Assembly: GCA_002205965.3 (NCBI GenBank)
Contig: NADL03000465.1
Span: 1 to 64,000 of the forward strand
Reading direction: 5' to 3'
DNA length: 64,000 bases
Origin: Kappaphycus alvarezii
Lineage: Eukaryota > Rhodophyta > Florideophyceae > Gigartinales > Solieriaceae
Shown here: positions 54,950 to 64,000 of the stretch, piece after piece
How positions within the stretch are numbered: the first letter of the stretch is position 1
Layout: the number at the start of each line of letters is the position of its first letter
The notes under the pieces: generated by a model
Told to the model about the DNA's origin: nothing
Seen by the model: only the letters and a program-made list of their open reading frames with translations
Database searches by the model: none
Position numbers and translations under genes: made by a program

Positions 54950-56440
54950 TTGTTCTTCACCGCACGGCCAAGAGTAAACGCACCATTGTCAGCTAAGTTG
55001 CGGTGTGGGGCGGAGTGGGGGCTGAAAATAGTGAGATCCAAGGCCATGGGAGATGGGGCGAACAGGGAATCGTCAATGACTAAGTCGAGAGCTCGCCACC
55101 CATTTCGGCTCTTGTGCAGATCGGCTGCGAGGACACGCTCCCTTTGACGGAAAGGGAAATGGCTGGGTGCGAGATTGTGGTATAATAGGTCGCGCAGGTG
55201 GTTGTGCCGGCGTACCGCCCGATATCACCCTTGAATATAGCCATGTGATGTTCGAGCTCGTCAGGGTAGGCAGAACGTCGAATGGCCGGCGAGGCATTGG
55301 GGGCAGGGGTCCGAGCCGCGGAAGAACCTCCGAGGCGTGCAGAGACAATCGTACGCCAGATCTCGCCAGGGGTATACAAGCCACTGGATGGGAGGGCAAG
55401 GTAGAGAAAGGAGCTGAGGCGGTGGAGGACTGCACTGAGAGAAGGTGCGAGCAGTGATGGTTGTAGTGGTGTGCGAGGAAAGAGTGGCGCAACTTCACCA
55501 GGTTGGATTGGCACAGATACTCAGTAATAGCGTGTTGTAAGGTGCGAGAGATGGTTATGTCCAATCGGGGGATGGCCGCACTCAGTGTCTCTAACTGGAG
55601 TTCCAAGGGTTAAGTCCAGGTCTGCGGAGAGCCTGTTGTAAGAGGGAGCGAGGAGAATTGCTGCGCGGGCATACGGAGTTGCTAGCAGTTGATTGACGAG
55701 ATTGAGGCTTGGAAGGAGAGAGGTGGTGAAGTCGATGATGTTAGCATCCTGTGATGGGGTGTGTCCTAGGCCGCCAAATCGGAACGGTATGGACACGTGG
55801 AGCCACTACTGTCGTCGACTTTGCTATGAGTGTGTTTTAAAGCTCTTCGCATCCCCTTCTCAAAAGATTCGGCAAGAGGGTTAGTTCTTTGCGGCCGGGC
55901 AGTTCTAAACAAGTTCATCACGAGGGAGGACGATGCGCAGTAGCGAAGGATGTGGAACGAAATTTGCGGATCGTTGATGAGGGCGAGAGAGGACCACAAA
56001 GTTTCGGAGTTCACATGAGCTCGGCATGCGAGGGGTGAAGTTTGGGGTAATTTACTTTTGGAAGATATATCCCATCTATCCATGGTTTTCCAGACAACCA
56101 CAATTGACTCAAAAAGGTGTGCAGGCGCAGTAAAGTGGCATGCGAGGATGACGGAGGCAGATGTGGTGCCCACCGGGCTTCCCAGGACCGTAATGGCATC
56201 CGAAGTGATGACTTTGCATGGAAATCCAGGGAGGGAGACGTCAGGGTGATACTAATGTCTTCTTAGGGTTAAAGTTAATGTGAAATCCGTGTTTTGGGTC
56301 GTGCTGCTGGAGGTAGAGCAGGATTTGCTTAGCAACGGGGGCCGGCGCAACGATGTTTCCATCATCGGCATACCACGTGTGAAGAGGGACGGAGGGTAAA
56401 TCGTTTGCAATATCTTCCGCTAAGGGATAAAGGGCAAGAG
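54950..56440 (-). pseudogene. Non-LTR-type element 4: reverse transcriptase and thumb region
   Basis: The minus strand carries LHTWYADDGNIVAP, the catalytic box with YADD at 56361-56372. After an inserted tail come INDPQISFHILRYCASSSLV and MNLFRTARP (the thumb/connection motif of these RTs), and a region ending near 55073. Frames break several times. The start is missing and a tail of element 5 abuts at 56441. Confidence 0.7.
56041..56116 (-). repeat. 75-bp non-LTR 3'-end insertion inside element 4
   Basis: TTTGGGGTAATTTACTTTTG, GAAGATATATCCCATC, then CCATGGTTTTCCAGACAACC matches the 3' end of elements at 20464, 56447 and 58135. It interrupts the RT reading of element 4 between AHLFES and ACRAHVNSE. 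Extremely 5'-truncated copy. Confidence 0.65.
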
Positions 56441-56446
56441 GAAAGG

Positions 56447-58650
56447 TTTGGGTGTTTTACTATTGGAAAATATATCCGATCTATCTCATAGTTTTCCAGA
56501 CAACCACAATCGACCCCAAAAAGTATGCTGATACAGTCACAGCGAAGGAACTACGCTCCCTAAGAGGCTACCTTCAGGCCAGCCGTTAAGCAGGGCGCAT
56601 TCGATTTGACAGCTGCTGCAGCGTGCCTTTGCATCAAAACCCCAAATCTTTCCGTACGTCTCCAATGCACTCACGGCCACGTTCCCTGCCACGTTATTTA
56701 GCACTGCACATGCATCTGGGTGCCACCCTCCAAGAGTTGAGAATAGCACAGGCACGAGCCTACCTCTGGTGGAGGTCGCGATGAAAGATTGATATCTTCT
56801 CTGCTTTGCATTTCGCGCCGCATTCAGAGAGGACATCGGGTTGAAGGCCCTCACTCTCCGGTTGGAGGGAGCGAAGAGATTCACGAAGGTAACATAAAAC
56901 AGTTGATCTCTCCGCTGCTTCCCATTGCCTGGATATCAGGTCTCGTGTGGTGTAGACATGGCAAGGATCTACAACAGGATGACGAGCAGCTCTTGCGAGG
57001 TCTTTTGCGGGAAGGGTTGCATGGCGATCGTGTCGGTTGATCCTTTGGGCTCCATGCAAGCAGTGCATGAGATGATTACCATGAACAGCGAGTGTTTCCT
57101 GCCGATTCCTTCTCAGGCATGGCGTGCCAGGGTGAAACAGTTGGACTTGATAGTAGTTTTGAAGCCACACTGAGAATTCCCGAGTTTCAATGCTTGTCTG
57201 GAGTCTGGGGCATGGGGGACAATACACCCATCTTTAGCACCCGGGAGGGCCATGGACGCGCGAAACGCCTGCCTCCTCGAATCCTCAAGAGAAACTCGGT
57301 CTTGCACTGCTCATGGATTGCGTCCGTCAACGTCTTTTGCGATAGTTTCTTTGCGCGCAGATCGCACTGAATGGATAATCCCAACGCGCAGCAAGCGGTC
57401 GATCACCTCCGATAGGCGTCTGCAGCTGTTTCGTATGTATCCGGAAACTTAATAGGAGCTGGGAGCAAGTCTTCAAAGCTTGCTAGATGATGAGCTAGAA
57501 GCCGAGAATGCTGAGGCCGCGATGTTTGTCGCGGAGGTGAGCCCGATCCCAAGATGTTTATTTTCATGTTTTTGGATTTTACCGGCAGCTGCAGATCTCG
57601 GAATACTTTCGAGACCAGTACTCCCCGTGCCAATTTTCGAAACGCATTCCTCCATCATCCTGTCGAGCTCTTCCGCGCCTTCTCCGAGGCAAGACGGGGG
57701 CACAACGCGCAACAATTAGCCTACTTTGAAGACACCAAAACAGGTACACAGTAGCTGGAACGCCACTTGCCTATTCCCAAGGTTAGCGATGGTCTCGAGG
57801 AACGGCTTGAGAGATAAGACATGGTTCGTAAAGGACCATGTGGTGTATTCCTTAGTACCGGCGGGGGCGTCCAGAACGGAAGTACCTTCGCTGTGCTCTT
57901 GCTTAATCTCGTCAGGGTAGAGACTATGTACTGACCCTGTAGGGGCTGTAGGCCACCGGTGACAGTGCACTTCGTCATGTCCAATGCGGCCTGCTTGATG
58001 GCTGGCTTGAAGTATCATTTTAGGAGCGTAGTTCCTTCCCCATTACTGTGTCGGTATCCCTTTTTGAGTCGATTGTGGTTGTCTGGAAAACCATGGGATA
58101 GATTGGATATATCTTCCAAGAGTAAAACACCCAAACGTTCCCCCTTCGGCAGCGACAAGTGCAATCCTCAGCTTTCATCATGCATGGAGCGAAGTATTTC
58201 GATGGCTTTGACAAGTTGGTCGTGGCGCCCGATAATGTACCCGTCATCGTGGTACCACAGTTGAAGTAACAACATTGCCAAATCTCTGTCCTCCCCTTCC
58301 TCTGAACTGAAGAGTTCTTTTATTTTGAGGATAATAGAGTGCAGCACCAGGTCGAAGAGGAGGCCTCCGAGGTTGTGTCCATGTTGGGTCTCGCAGACGG
58401 TTCTTATGGTATGACTACATATCGATAGAATGTAGGCTCGCTTACATAGCAATATGAGACCAAAGGCTGTAACTCTGGGAGTGGCTGTCTCACCGCGGTC
58501 AGGAAAGCTGGTCTGCTGCACATGTTAAAGGCGTTCTTGAGATGGACAGTCAATAGCCCATACGCTAGATCACTGCCGTACTCCTGAACTACTCTTCGGA
58601 TTCCATGCACGACTGTGTCAGTACCCGACTGTGTGGCGATACCCACTTGG
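56447..58650 (-). pseudogene. Non-LTR-type element 5: reverse transcriptase to 3' end
   Basis: Longest copy of the family. Minus strand: GVHGIRRVVQE-type RT entry (58404-58646), LKNAFNMCSR, the catalytic YHDDGYIIG with YHDD at 58243-58254, and the thumb (RQVAFQLLCTCFGVFK, LRVVPPSCLGEGAEEL). A Cys/His segment with GTPCLRRNRQETLAVHGNH, LMHCLHGAQRINRHDR follows. The C-terminal block then reads NAARNAKQRRYQSFIATS, VPVLFSTLGGWHPDA and ETYGKIWGFDAKARCSSCQI. The 3' tail ends at 56447. It is frame-broken in several places and carries an inverted insertion at 57968-58135. RT plus this C-terminal Cys/His and nuclease-like block fits target-primed elements. Confidence 0.78.
57968..58135 (+). repeat. Inverted 5'-truncated copy inserted in element 5
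   Basis: The plus strand reads ATGTCCAATGCGGCCTGC (end of the coding region), then the 3' UTR, and ends GTAAAACACCCAAA. It splits the RT of element 5 between GLHLSLPKGE and HSLYPDEIKQEHSEG. Confidence 0.75.
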
Positions 58651-58666
58651 AGAGGAAAAAATTGAG

Positions 58667-58740
58667 GTGTTTTAATGATTGAAGATTCATGTTGGCATTA
58701 CTCATTCAAAAGGACATCCGCCCTCTTGATTGATTGTAAA
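58667..58740 (-). repeat. Non-LTR 3'-end fragment
   Basis: GAGGTGTTTTAATGATTGAA, the reversed 3' terminus, truncates the RT entry of element 5. It fills most of the gap before the DIRS-like element. Confidence 0.55.
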
Positions 58741-58831
58741 ACAACGCATACATTACCTTTCGCCTACTCGCGCTACACTCAGAGATAGACATGTTGAAGT
58801 GCCCCGCACGGGAGGTCGGGGGTGGGAGAAA

Positions 58832-58983
58832 TAGACATGCCGAACCAAGTCGGCCAGCCGTCGGCGGTGAGTTCTCGATCGGGTTAAAGACCCTCTACCG
58901 CCTACGGTACTCTGGACGCTCGGCACCTGGCTCGCTACACCTGTAATACCTTCACACGTATACACCCGTGTACACGACGCGAA
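58832..58983 (-). repeat. Terminal direct repeat, 3' side of the DIRS-like element
   Basis: TAGACATGCCGAACCAAGTC ... CACCCGTGTACACGACGCGAA. Same orientation as 62992-63142; a few substitutions and indels. Confidence 0.85.
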
Positions 58984-60215
58984 GACCCCAAACCCATCCT
59001 GGAGGCGTGCATCACCCCCCTCAGGGAGGTGCGCGAAGAACCATGAGGAAGCCGGCGTGAGCGTAATGCTGCTGTCGAAATAAACCTGAAACATGGATTC
59101 CGAGGTCCAATGCATCCTTTGCATAATCCACGGACGTGAAAATTGCAGGTTGACCAACTCGTTAAAGCTGCCAATACGCACATATGGGAGCCATAGTAGA
59201 AACTGGCAGAGGGTCATCCTCCAAGGCGCCCAGCACCCGTGCCAACGCTGTACTCAATCCCACCTCTTGCCCCCCCGCACCTGTAGGCAAGCCAAAAGCT
59301 GTCGCTCGCTGGTCTCACCCGCATCCACTTCGCGAGCAGCTGATGAGTCCCTCCAAACCCAGACGGCCACTGTTCGTTCGGTGGGTACGACAATCGCAGC
59401 GGCATGCGCGTAGGCTTACCCTTACAATGCGTCAAAGTAACCCTGATGCCTTCCCCCGTCAAAACTGTGACCTGCCCCTCCCGGAAATGCGCGACTGTCA
59501 CCGACCTGCACTGAAAAACATAAGCGAAGAACACCATAGCGCAACAACCCACCAACGCCCCCCTTCAGTGCTCAGCCCCAATCGAACCACTCGCAACATC
59601 AGACGAGCCGGGATCCCCACCCTTTCTCTCGTACCGACTCTCCTTGTCCGTCTTTTCTCTGTACGCCGTCAGAAGGTTGGAAACCAGCCGCGTCTTGGTT
59701 GGGGAAATATACCCTGCGTCTTCATGATATCTGGCAATGGCCGAGACGTATTGTCGGGCGGAACGCGGCCTCACCCGATTCTCCAATGATAGATACCTGA
59801 CATACGCAAGACATCCCTTCGGTCGCCGGTAGAGCGGTACGACCGTCTCATCGCAGAACGCCAACCACTTGTGTATTTGGCTGATGCGATTCTTCCAGGT
59901 CGTCTCCGCCCAACCATGCTCCGCCAACAACGACGCCGTCTTTCCCCCCTCCCGTACTTCCCCCTTCGCGATCCCCCGACCAGTCTTCGCCAACACCACC
60001 TCCCTTATTCCGTCTTTCCACTCGGACCGCAACCGATCTCCGCTATCACCAGCTCCCACCCGTCGCTGATGCGATGTCCCTCCATACACATCGTGCCCGC
60101 GCCCCAAACATACCAGACATGAGCTGAGCGCGCGAAAGCGCGCGAACCAAGGCTGTGCAGGCCAATTCGGGGCGAGGAGCATGCCGCGCCCCCTTCCATC
60201 TCTATCTTCGCACAA
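58984..60215 (-). pseudogene. Tyrosine recombinase of the DIRS-like element
   Basis: Integrates the element by site-specific recombination. The N-terminal helical DNA-binding domain is clear: WAETTWKNRISQIHKWLAFC and RSARQYVSAIARYHEDAGY. The catalytic region follows in other frames. A conserved-Arg segment leads into VTLTHCKGKPTRMPL near 59430. MHWTSESMFQVYFD near 59095 holds the candidate nucleophilic Tyr. The His-x-x-Arg box is not clearly seen. Frame changes near 59560 and 59215. Confidence 0.7.
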
Positions 60216-61274
60216 CGATTGGCATCATATCGAACGGGGGACTCCATAATCGCGCCCTCACATCTCCCCAGACGTCTCCCATCTGTGTACCCAAATACTT
60301 TCTCCTCGCCACCACCGTTTCCTCCATCAGTCGTCTGAGGAACGCCACTCCTGCACTGCATACTCCTCCCTGATTGACCCAACCAAATGCTGCACAACGC
60401 GAACGTCCCTGGGTCCCATGTGCGCGACAATCCGTGGGCGAACCGATTCACTGCCGACGGGATCCACCGCGCTTCGATCCAGACCACCAACAATCGTAGC
60501 GCAGCCTCCAACCTCCGCAACTCTGCTATCATTGGCTTGAACGCCGAGACCATCGCATTCAAAATCGCTACCACCGCCTAATTGTCTTCGTGCAACAGCA
60601 AACGACGGACCTCGGGCCGGGCGACATACTCGGCTAAATGCCGTTGAAGCAGCAGGCGCACCGCTCGTAGCTCCGTAAGGTACTCGATTGAGCGCGATCG
60701 CTCGCGCTCCAGAAACCTTGACCCTCCCAAACCCAGTGACCCACCTGCTCGCAAAACCCAAGCGTCCCCCCGTTCCGACGTCGGCCGCATCGCTGTGCAT
60801 GACGATATCCGGCGGCAGCTTGACGAGATCTCTCCCTCCCTCGGCCCAACGAACCAATGTCCCAGGTCCCGCAGCGATTGCCGACCCAGTCTCACCCTCA
60901 CCTGCAACGACCCCCCTTGAAACCCTTGCTCTTCGCCCCCTTCCCCAGCAAACCCCCCACCCCACCCTCCCCTCGCGCTCCCGTCCGTTCAGACGCTGTC
61001 CTGTGTCCCCCCCATTCACACCCCGTTCAAACCGTTCAAACGCACGTTCAAGGATTTTTCCGGGGGCTGCCCCGGACCCCCCTGACGGCCATGCGCTGCG
61101 CTCGTCGCCCGCAGCTGCGCTCTGGTCGCCGGGGCGACCATAGCTTGCTGCGGAGTTTGCCCTCGCTCCTCCCTCGCGCCATACGCCGCTCCCACGCAGA
61201 CATATCGAAGTAAAGAGAACGCGTGTAGAAACGGGCCATCGGTAATACGAGGGTGAGCGACACACATATCCCAC
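60005..61274 (-). pseudogene. RNase H region of the DIRS-like element
   Basis: Contains IVMHSDAADVGTGGRLG (candidate first catalytic Asp), then, after a frame change, LRLLVVWIEARWIPSAVNRF and AHGLSRTWDP, which is the end of the RNase H fold. The VNRFAHGLSR block is characteristic of DIRS-type RNase H. It lies between RT and recombinase as expected. Confidence 0.65.
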
Positions 61275-62192
61275 AAAAGCGACGAAGCAACGCGAGCGGC
61301 ACCAACCTCTGATTCCGATGTGCCAATGCGATTATCTTCTTCGCCAACCGCCTCACCCTCAGTACCTTCTGATCCGTCACAAACACGCGCATCTTCTCCG
61401 AGTCGATGAGTACCCCAAATGCTCCACCTGCCTCGATCCCGCCCACGTACCCTTCTCCTGATGCCTCACCAGACCCAGAATTTCGAATAGCCCTTCAACA
61501 ACCCTCCGCGCCTCCTCGCAATCCCCTCCGTAGCCGCCCGCCCCGGCGGAGCCGGTGCCAATAGAAAGTCGTCGATGTACGGCAGAACCCGATAACCCAA
61601 CCGCTCCCTCATGTACCGCACCAACGGACGCAGCAACTTGCAGAACCAATACCCCGACGCCCCCACCCAAACGGGAGAGCTATGCACCGGTAAAAGCGCC
61701 CATTGTACCGGAATACAAAGTAGTCTCTCACGTCCGGGTGAAGGTAGAAATGGCGACCCGCTCTTGAAATCCCACGACATCAAGACGTCTCTCTCTCTCC
61801 ATCTCCACCGCAAACGACTGTAACGTTTCCATCCTCACCGTTCCCCGAGGCCAATGCTTGCTCTGTCTGCTGAAGTTGACCACGTACCTCCCCCTCCTCT
61901 CCTCTCCCTCCCCTTGCCAAGCCACAAATGAAGACGACACCATCTTTCCCTCCCCACGATCCGTTCCACTTCCTCTCTCCCTATCTCTTCGAATATACGC
62001 ACTGCCACCCCTTTCCTCAGCTCCTCTTCTGCGAACAACTTGTCCTCTCTGACTGAGGTATCTCCCCATGACCAACCCCTCCGTGAAAGGTACTGTCGGC
62101 ATGTCCCGTATCCCGTACCGCACCGCCCTCACCACATACCCGACGCCCCCAACACCGCCCCATGCATCGGCCTTGGACGCCGCCCCCGCCAT
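61048..62192 (-). pseudogene. Reverse transcriptase of the DIRS-like element
   Basis: Motifs in order across four frames: RYVVNFSRQSKHW, MSWDFKSG, GYWFCKLLRPLVRYMRERLG, and YRVLPYIDDFLLAP with YIDD at 61569-61580. EILGLVRHQEKGTWAGSRQV, then FGVLIDSEKMRVFVTDQK and LRRFCGICVSLTLVLPMARF follow. This set is specific to the DIRS clade (the WDF-SG and YWFCKLLRP motifs). One frame change lies in a GA repeat near 61800, others near 61530 and 61410. Confidence 0.75.
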
Positions 62193-62990
62193 AACGACTT
62201 CCCCCTCCGGTCGTTACGACATGCCCCGTCCCCCATACTTCCCTCCCATCATTCATCATCGGCGGTCGACGCTGGACCGCCCTTCGAACCGAGGCCCTGG
62301 CCTCTCCAGCCTCGCCTTAGCCAACTGCTTGGCCGCCTCCACTTCCAACTTCGTCGTCAAAGCCTCCCGCGCTGTCCTGTACGACTCAGAAAACACCGCA
62401 TCATGACCCTGCTCAACCAAGAAAGCCATCTGCCTCGCCGCCTCGATCCCCTGCTCGTGATGTCGCGGAAGTATTGCGCCCTCATGACAGTACCTCCAAC
62501 GAAGCCTTGATCGCCGTCTCCGCTAACTTCAACTTCCGACCCATGTCCTCCACACTCCCCGACTCGTCCTCGATACCTCCAAAGCCATCAACCCCAACTC
62601 CGACCACACTCCCGCTGCGTTGATGTATTCCCATTCCTTGGCGGATCGCCGTCCTTTTCTTGAGCTCTGAAAGGAATGCATCGATCGGCGGCTTGAAGAA
62701 TCCCATATGCGTCACCGGCACGTGGGCACCCCGATCGAACACACTCTTCACCCACCAACTTCGAAGCATTTAGCTCGTGACAACCTCCCCGTAGTCCCGC
62801 CTGGTCGGCTTCAACGCAACCCAGGCAGCGCGCACGAGGTCAGCAGCGTTACTGTCCTCCGCCCCGCGCCGCTCGCCGCCCAGCCGGCGCTCCTTGTAGA
62901 TTGTCACCATTTGCCTCGAGGATACTAGGTTCGTACCCGATTAGAATGGTCGCTGCCCCGAATTGCTCAACGGGAATTTCCCACAGAGAT
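62193..62990 (-). CDS. ORF1 (gag-like position) of the DIRS-like element
   Basis: Between the 5' repeat and the RT, the minus frame 62482-62769 reads MLRSWWVKSVFDRGAHVPV and on to an acidic helix-forming segment (DMGRKLKLAETAIKASLEVL). No domain recognised. Gag-like by position only. Confidence 0.4.
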
Positions 62991-62991
62991 A

Positions 62992-63142
62992 TAGACATGC
63001 CGAACCAAGTCGGCCGGCCGTCGGCGGTGAGTTCACGATCGGTTAAATACCCACCACCGCCTACGGTGCTCTGGACGCTCGGCACCAGGCTCGCTACACC
63101 TGTAATACCTTCACACGTATACACCCGTGTACATGACGCGAA
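62992..63142 (-). repeat. Terminal direct repeat, 5' side of the DIRS-like element
   Basis: Partner of 58832-58983. The flank after it runs into a GAA-rich stretch (63146-63170). Confidence 0.85.
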
Positions 63143-64000
63143 AAATAAAGAAGAAAAAGAAGAAGACTTTTCATAGCAGGAAACGCATTCATTTACTGAA
63201 ATCGCGGCCAGCGCTGCCTGCAAGCCATGCCACCTACCACTCCAGTTTGGCGGGTGTGCAGACGCTAGCCGGATTCGAACTCAGCCTACAGGCACAGACT
63301 CCTTAGGACGCCCCTCTGCTTCAGGCTGACAATCTCCTCTCCCCTTTCTTCCGGTCGGCCGTAGGCGAACCTCATCGGCTCACCACGACGGTACTGCTGC
63401 GATGGTTCACGCCACGCTAGTAGCCCCAGCGTCAGAGCTGCCCCGTAGGATGCTGCGGCTGACCAAGATCTCCTTGGGCCCGGATTCATGAATGATGCGT
63501 TGAACCGAACAAAGAGAGAGGCATCGTGGCAACGCCAAGGGAGGGCGGGTGGGAAAGAGAGAGGCATACCCGCGCATCGCCGCCGGCGGGTTTAACTCGC
63601 ACCCCTATAGAAAAAGGTGGGGGGGCCGTGGCACGCAGGGCGGAAAGCGGGGCACACGTTGTACACGTGTGGTACGTACGCATCGTGCACAAGTCCTTCG
63701 ACTTGCCCTCGCTATCCATTGACATGCGTTTCATGCGCATAAACGCGGTCTACACACAACGAAACAGCCAAATCAAATTCAAACCCGAGGTCACGAGGCC
63801 GGGGCATCCGCTTTGGCGGACGTTCCGGTGAAAACGGCACGCGCCATCGCGTCGAAGGTGGAAGGAGACAGATACTGCGCCCCAAAAAACCAGACCGACG
63901 CACCACTCGTGCGTATAGTCCGGTCGAAGTAAGAGAGTAGCCATCACCTCACTGCTCGAGCCCCATCCGAACCTGGACATCCTTACCGCCAGAGGTATAG
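63143..64000. other. Intergenic, nothing recognised
   Basis: Begins with an AAG/GAA-rich run like the one at 10360. Overlapping open frames on both strands (GC-rich) have no domain. GGATTCGAACTC near 63271 looks like a tRNA T-arm but no cloverleaf forms. Confidence 0.35.

Larger units (their letters stand above)
58832..63142 (-). mobile_element. DIRS/PAT-like tyrosine-recombinase retrotransposon
   Basis: 4.3-kb element on the minus strand with direct repeats of about 151 bp at each end (62992-63142 and 58832-58983, about 95% alike). The order is ORF1, reverse transcriptase, RNase H, tyrosine recombinase. There is no LTR, protease or DDE integrase. The repeats are direct, so it is closer to the PAT layout than to classic DIRS1 with inverted ends. 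Most frames are broken. Confidence 0.8.

Noticed and set aside
59184..62510. Long plus-strand frames opposite the DIRS-like element
   Set aside because: Pro/Arg-rich shadows of the RT, RNase H and recombinase frames.
63246..63330. tRNA-like stretch with GGATTCGAACTC
   Set aside because: The T-arm and acceptor stems do not pair and no anticodon arm fits; probably chance.
1..64000. CRISPR array, bacterial operon or phage
   Set aside because: No regularly spaced repeats, no cas-like or phage genes; all mobile elements are eukaryotic types.

Overview
The window looks like nuclear DNA of a repeat-rich eukaryote. It carries Ty3/gypsy LTR retrotransposons, a DIRS-like tyrosine-recombinase retroelement, several 5'-truncated non-LTR-type reverse-transcriptase elements and small TA-flanked inverted-repeat elements, with a few broken host-like genes between them. 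Nothing suggests a prokaryote: there are no operons, Shine-Dalgarno signals or tRNA/rRNA clusters. The species cannot be named from sequence alone. An RNB-family ribonuclease with similarity to organellar RNase II/R weakly favours an alga or other plastid-bearing lineage.

Layout. 1-18.9 kb: two near-identical gypsy elements in inverted orientation (copy A, minus strand, 1-7492, which has landed in a reverse-transcriptase element; copy B, plus strand, 10582-18883). They are separated by 3.1 kb holding the 5' part of that element and the 3' part of another. Copy B has mismatched LTRs: a 720-bp 5' LTR and a 1501-bp 3' LTR whose U3 contains its own TATA box and an acidic-protein gene. 18.9-22.1 kb: tails and C-terminal remnants of the non-LTR elements and one unassigned 283-codon ORF. 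22.1-28.5 kb: intergenic DNA rich in CTGTAC palindromes, three copies of a 300-bp repeat, a broken secreted Cu/Zn superoxide dismutase gene and an LTR-like repeat. 28.5-54.9 kb: a visibly A/T-richer, decayed block with an unknown gene split by a solo LTR (itself carrying a small DNA transposon), another unknown gene, a heavily decayed gypsy copy and the RNB ribonuclease gene. 54.9-58.7 kb: nested non-LTR elements. 58.8-63.1 kb: a DIRS/PAT-like element between 151-bp direct repeats. 63.1-64 kb: nothing recognised.

Three points cut across the window. Most interrupted reading frames need a -1 step, as if one base were missing; in the gypsy copies most of these lie in or beside homopolymers, and copies A and B differ mainly by one- or two-base losses. 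Either this is a deletion-biased consensus (uncorrected long reads) or real decay, and it decides whether the 'pseudogenes' here are real. The gypsy polyprotein ends in a duplicated domain of roughly 115-130 residues that I do not recognise. The non-LTR elements share a 3' end reading roughly TAAAACACCCAAA in place of poly(A), which lets even 70-bp truncated copies be identified and oriented.
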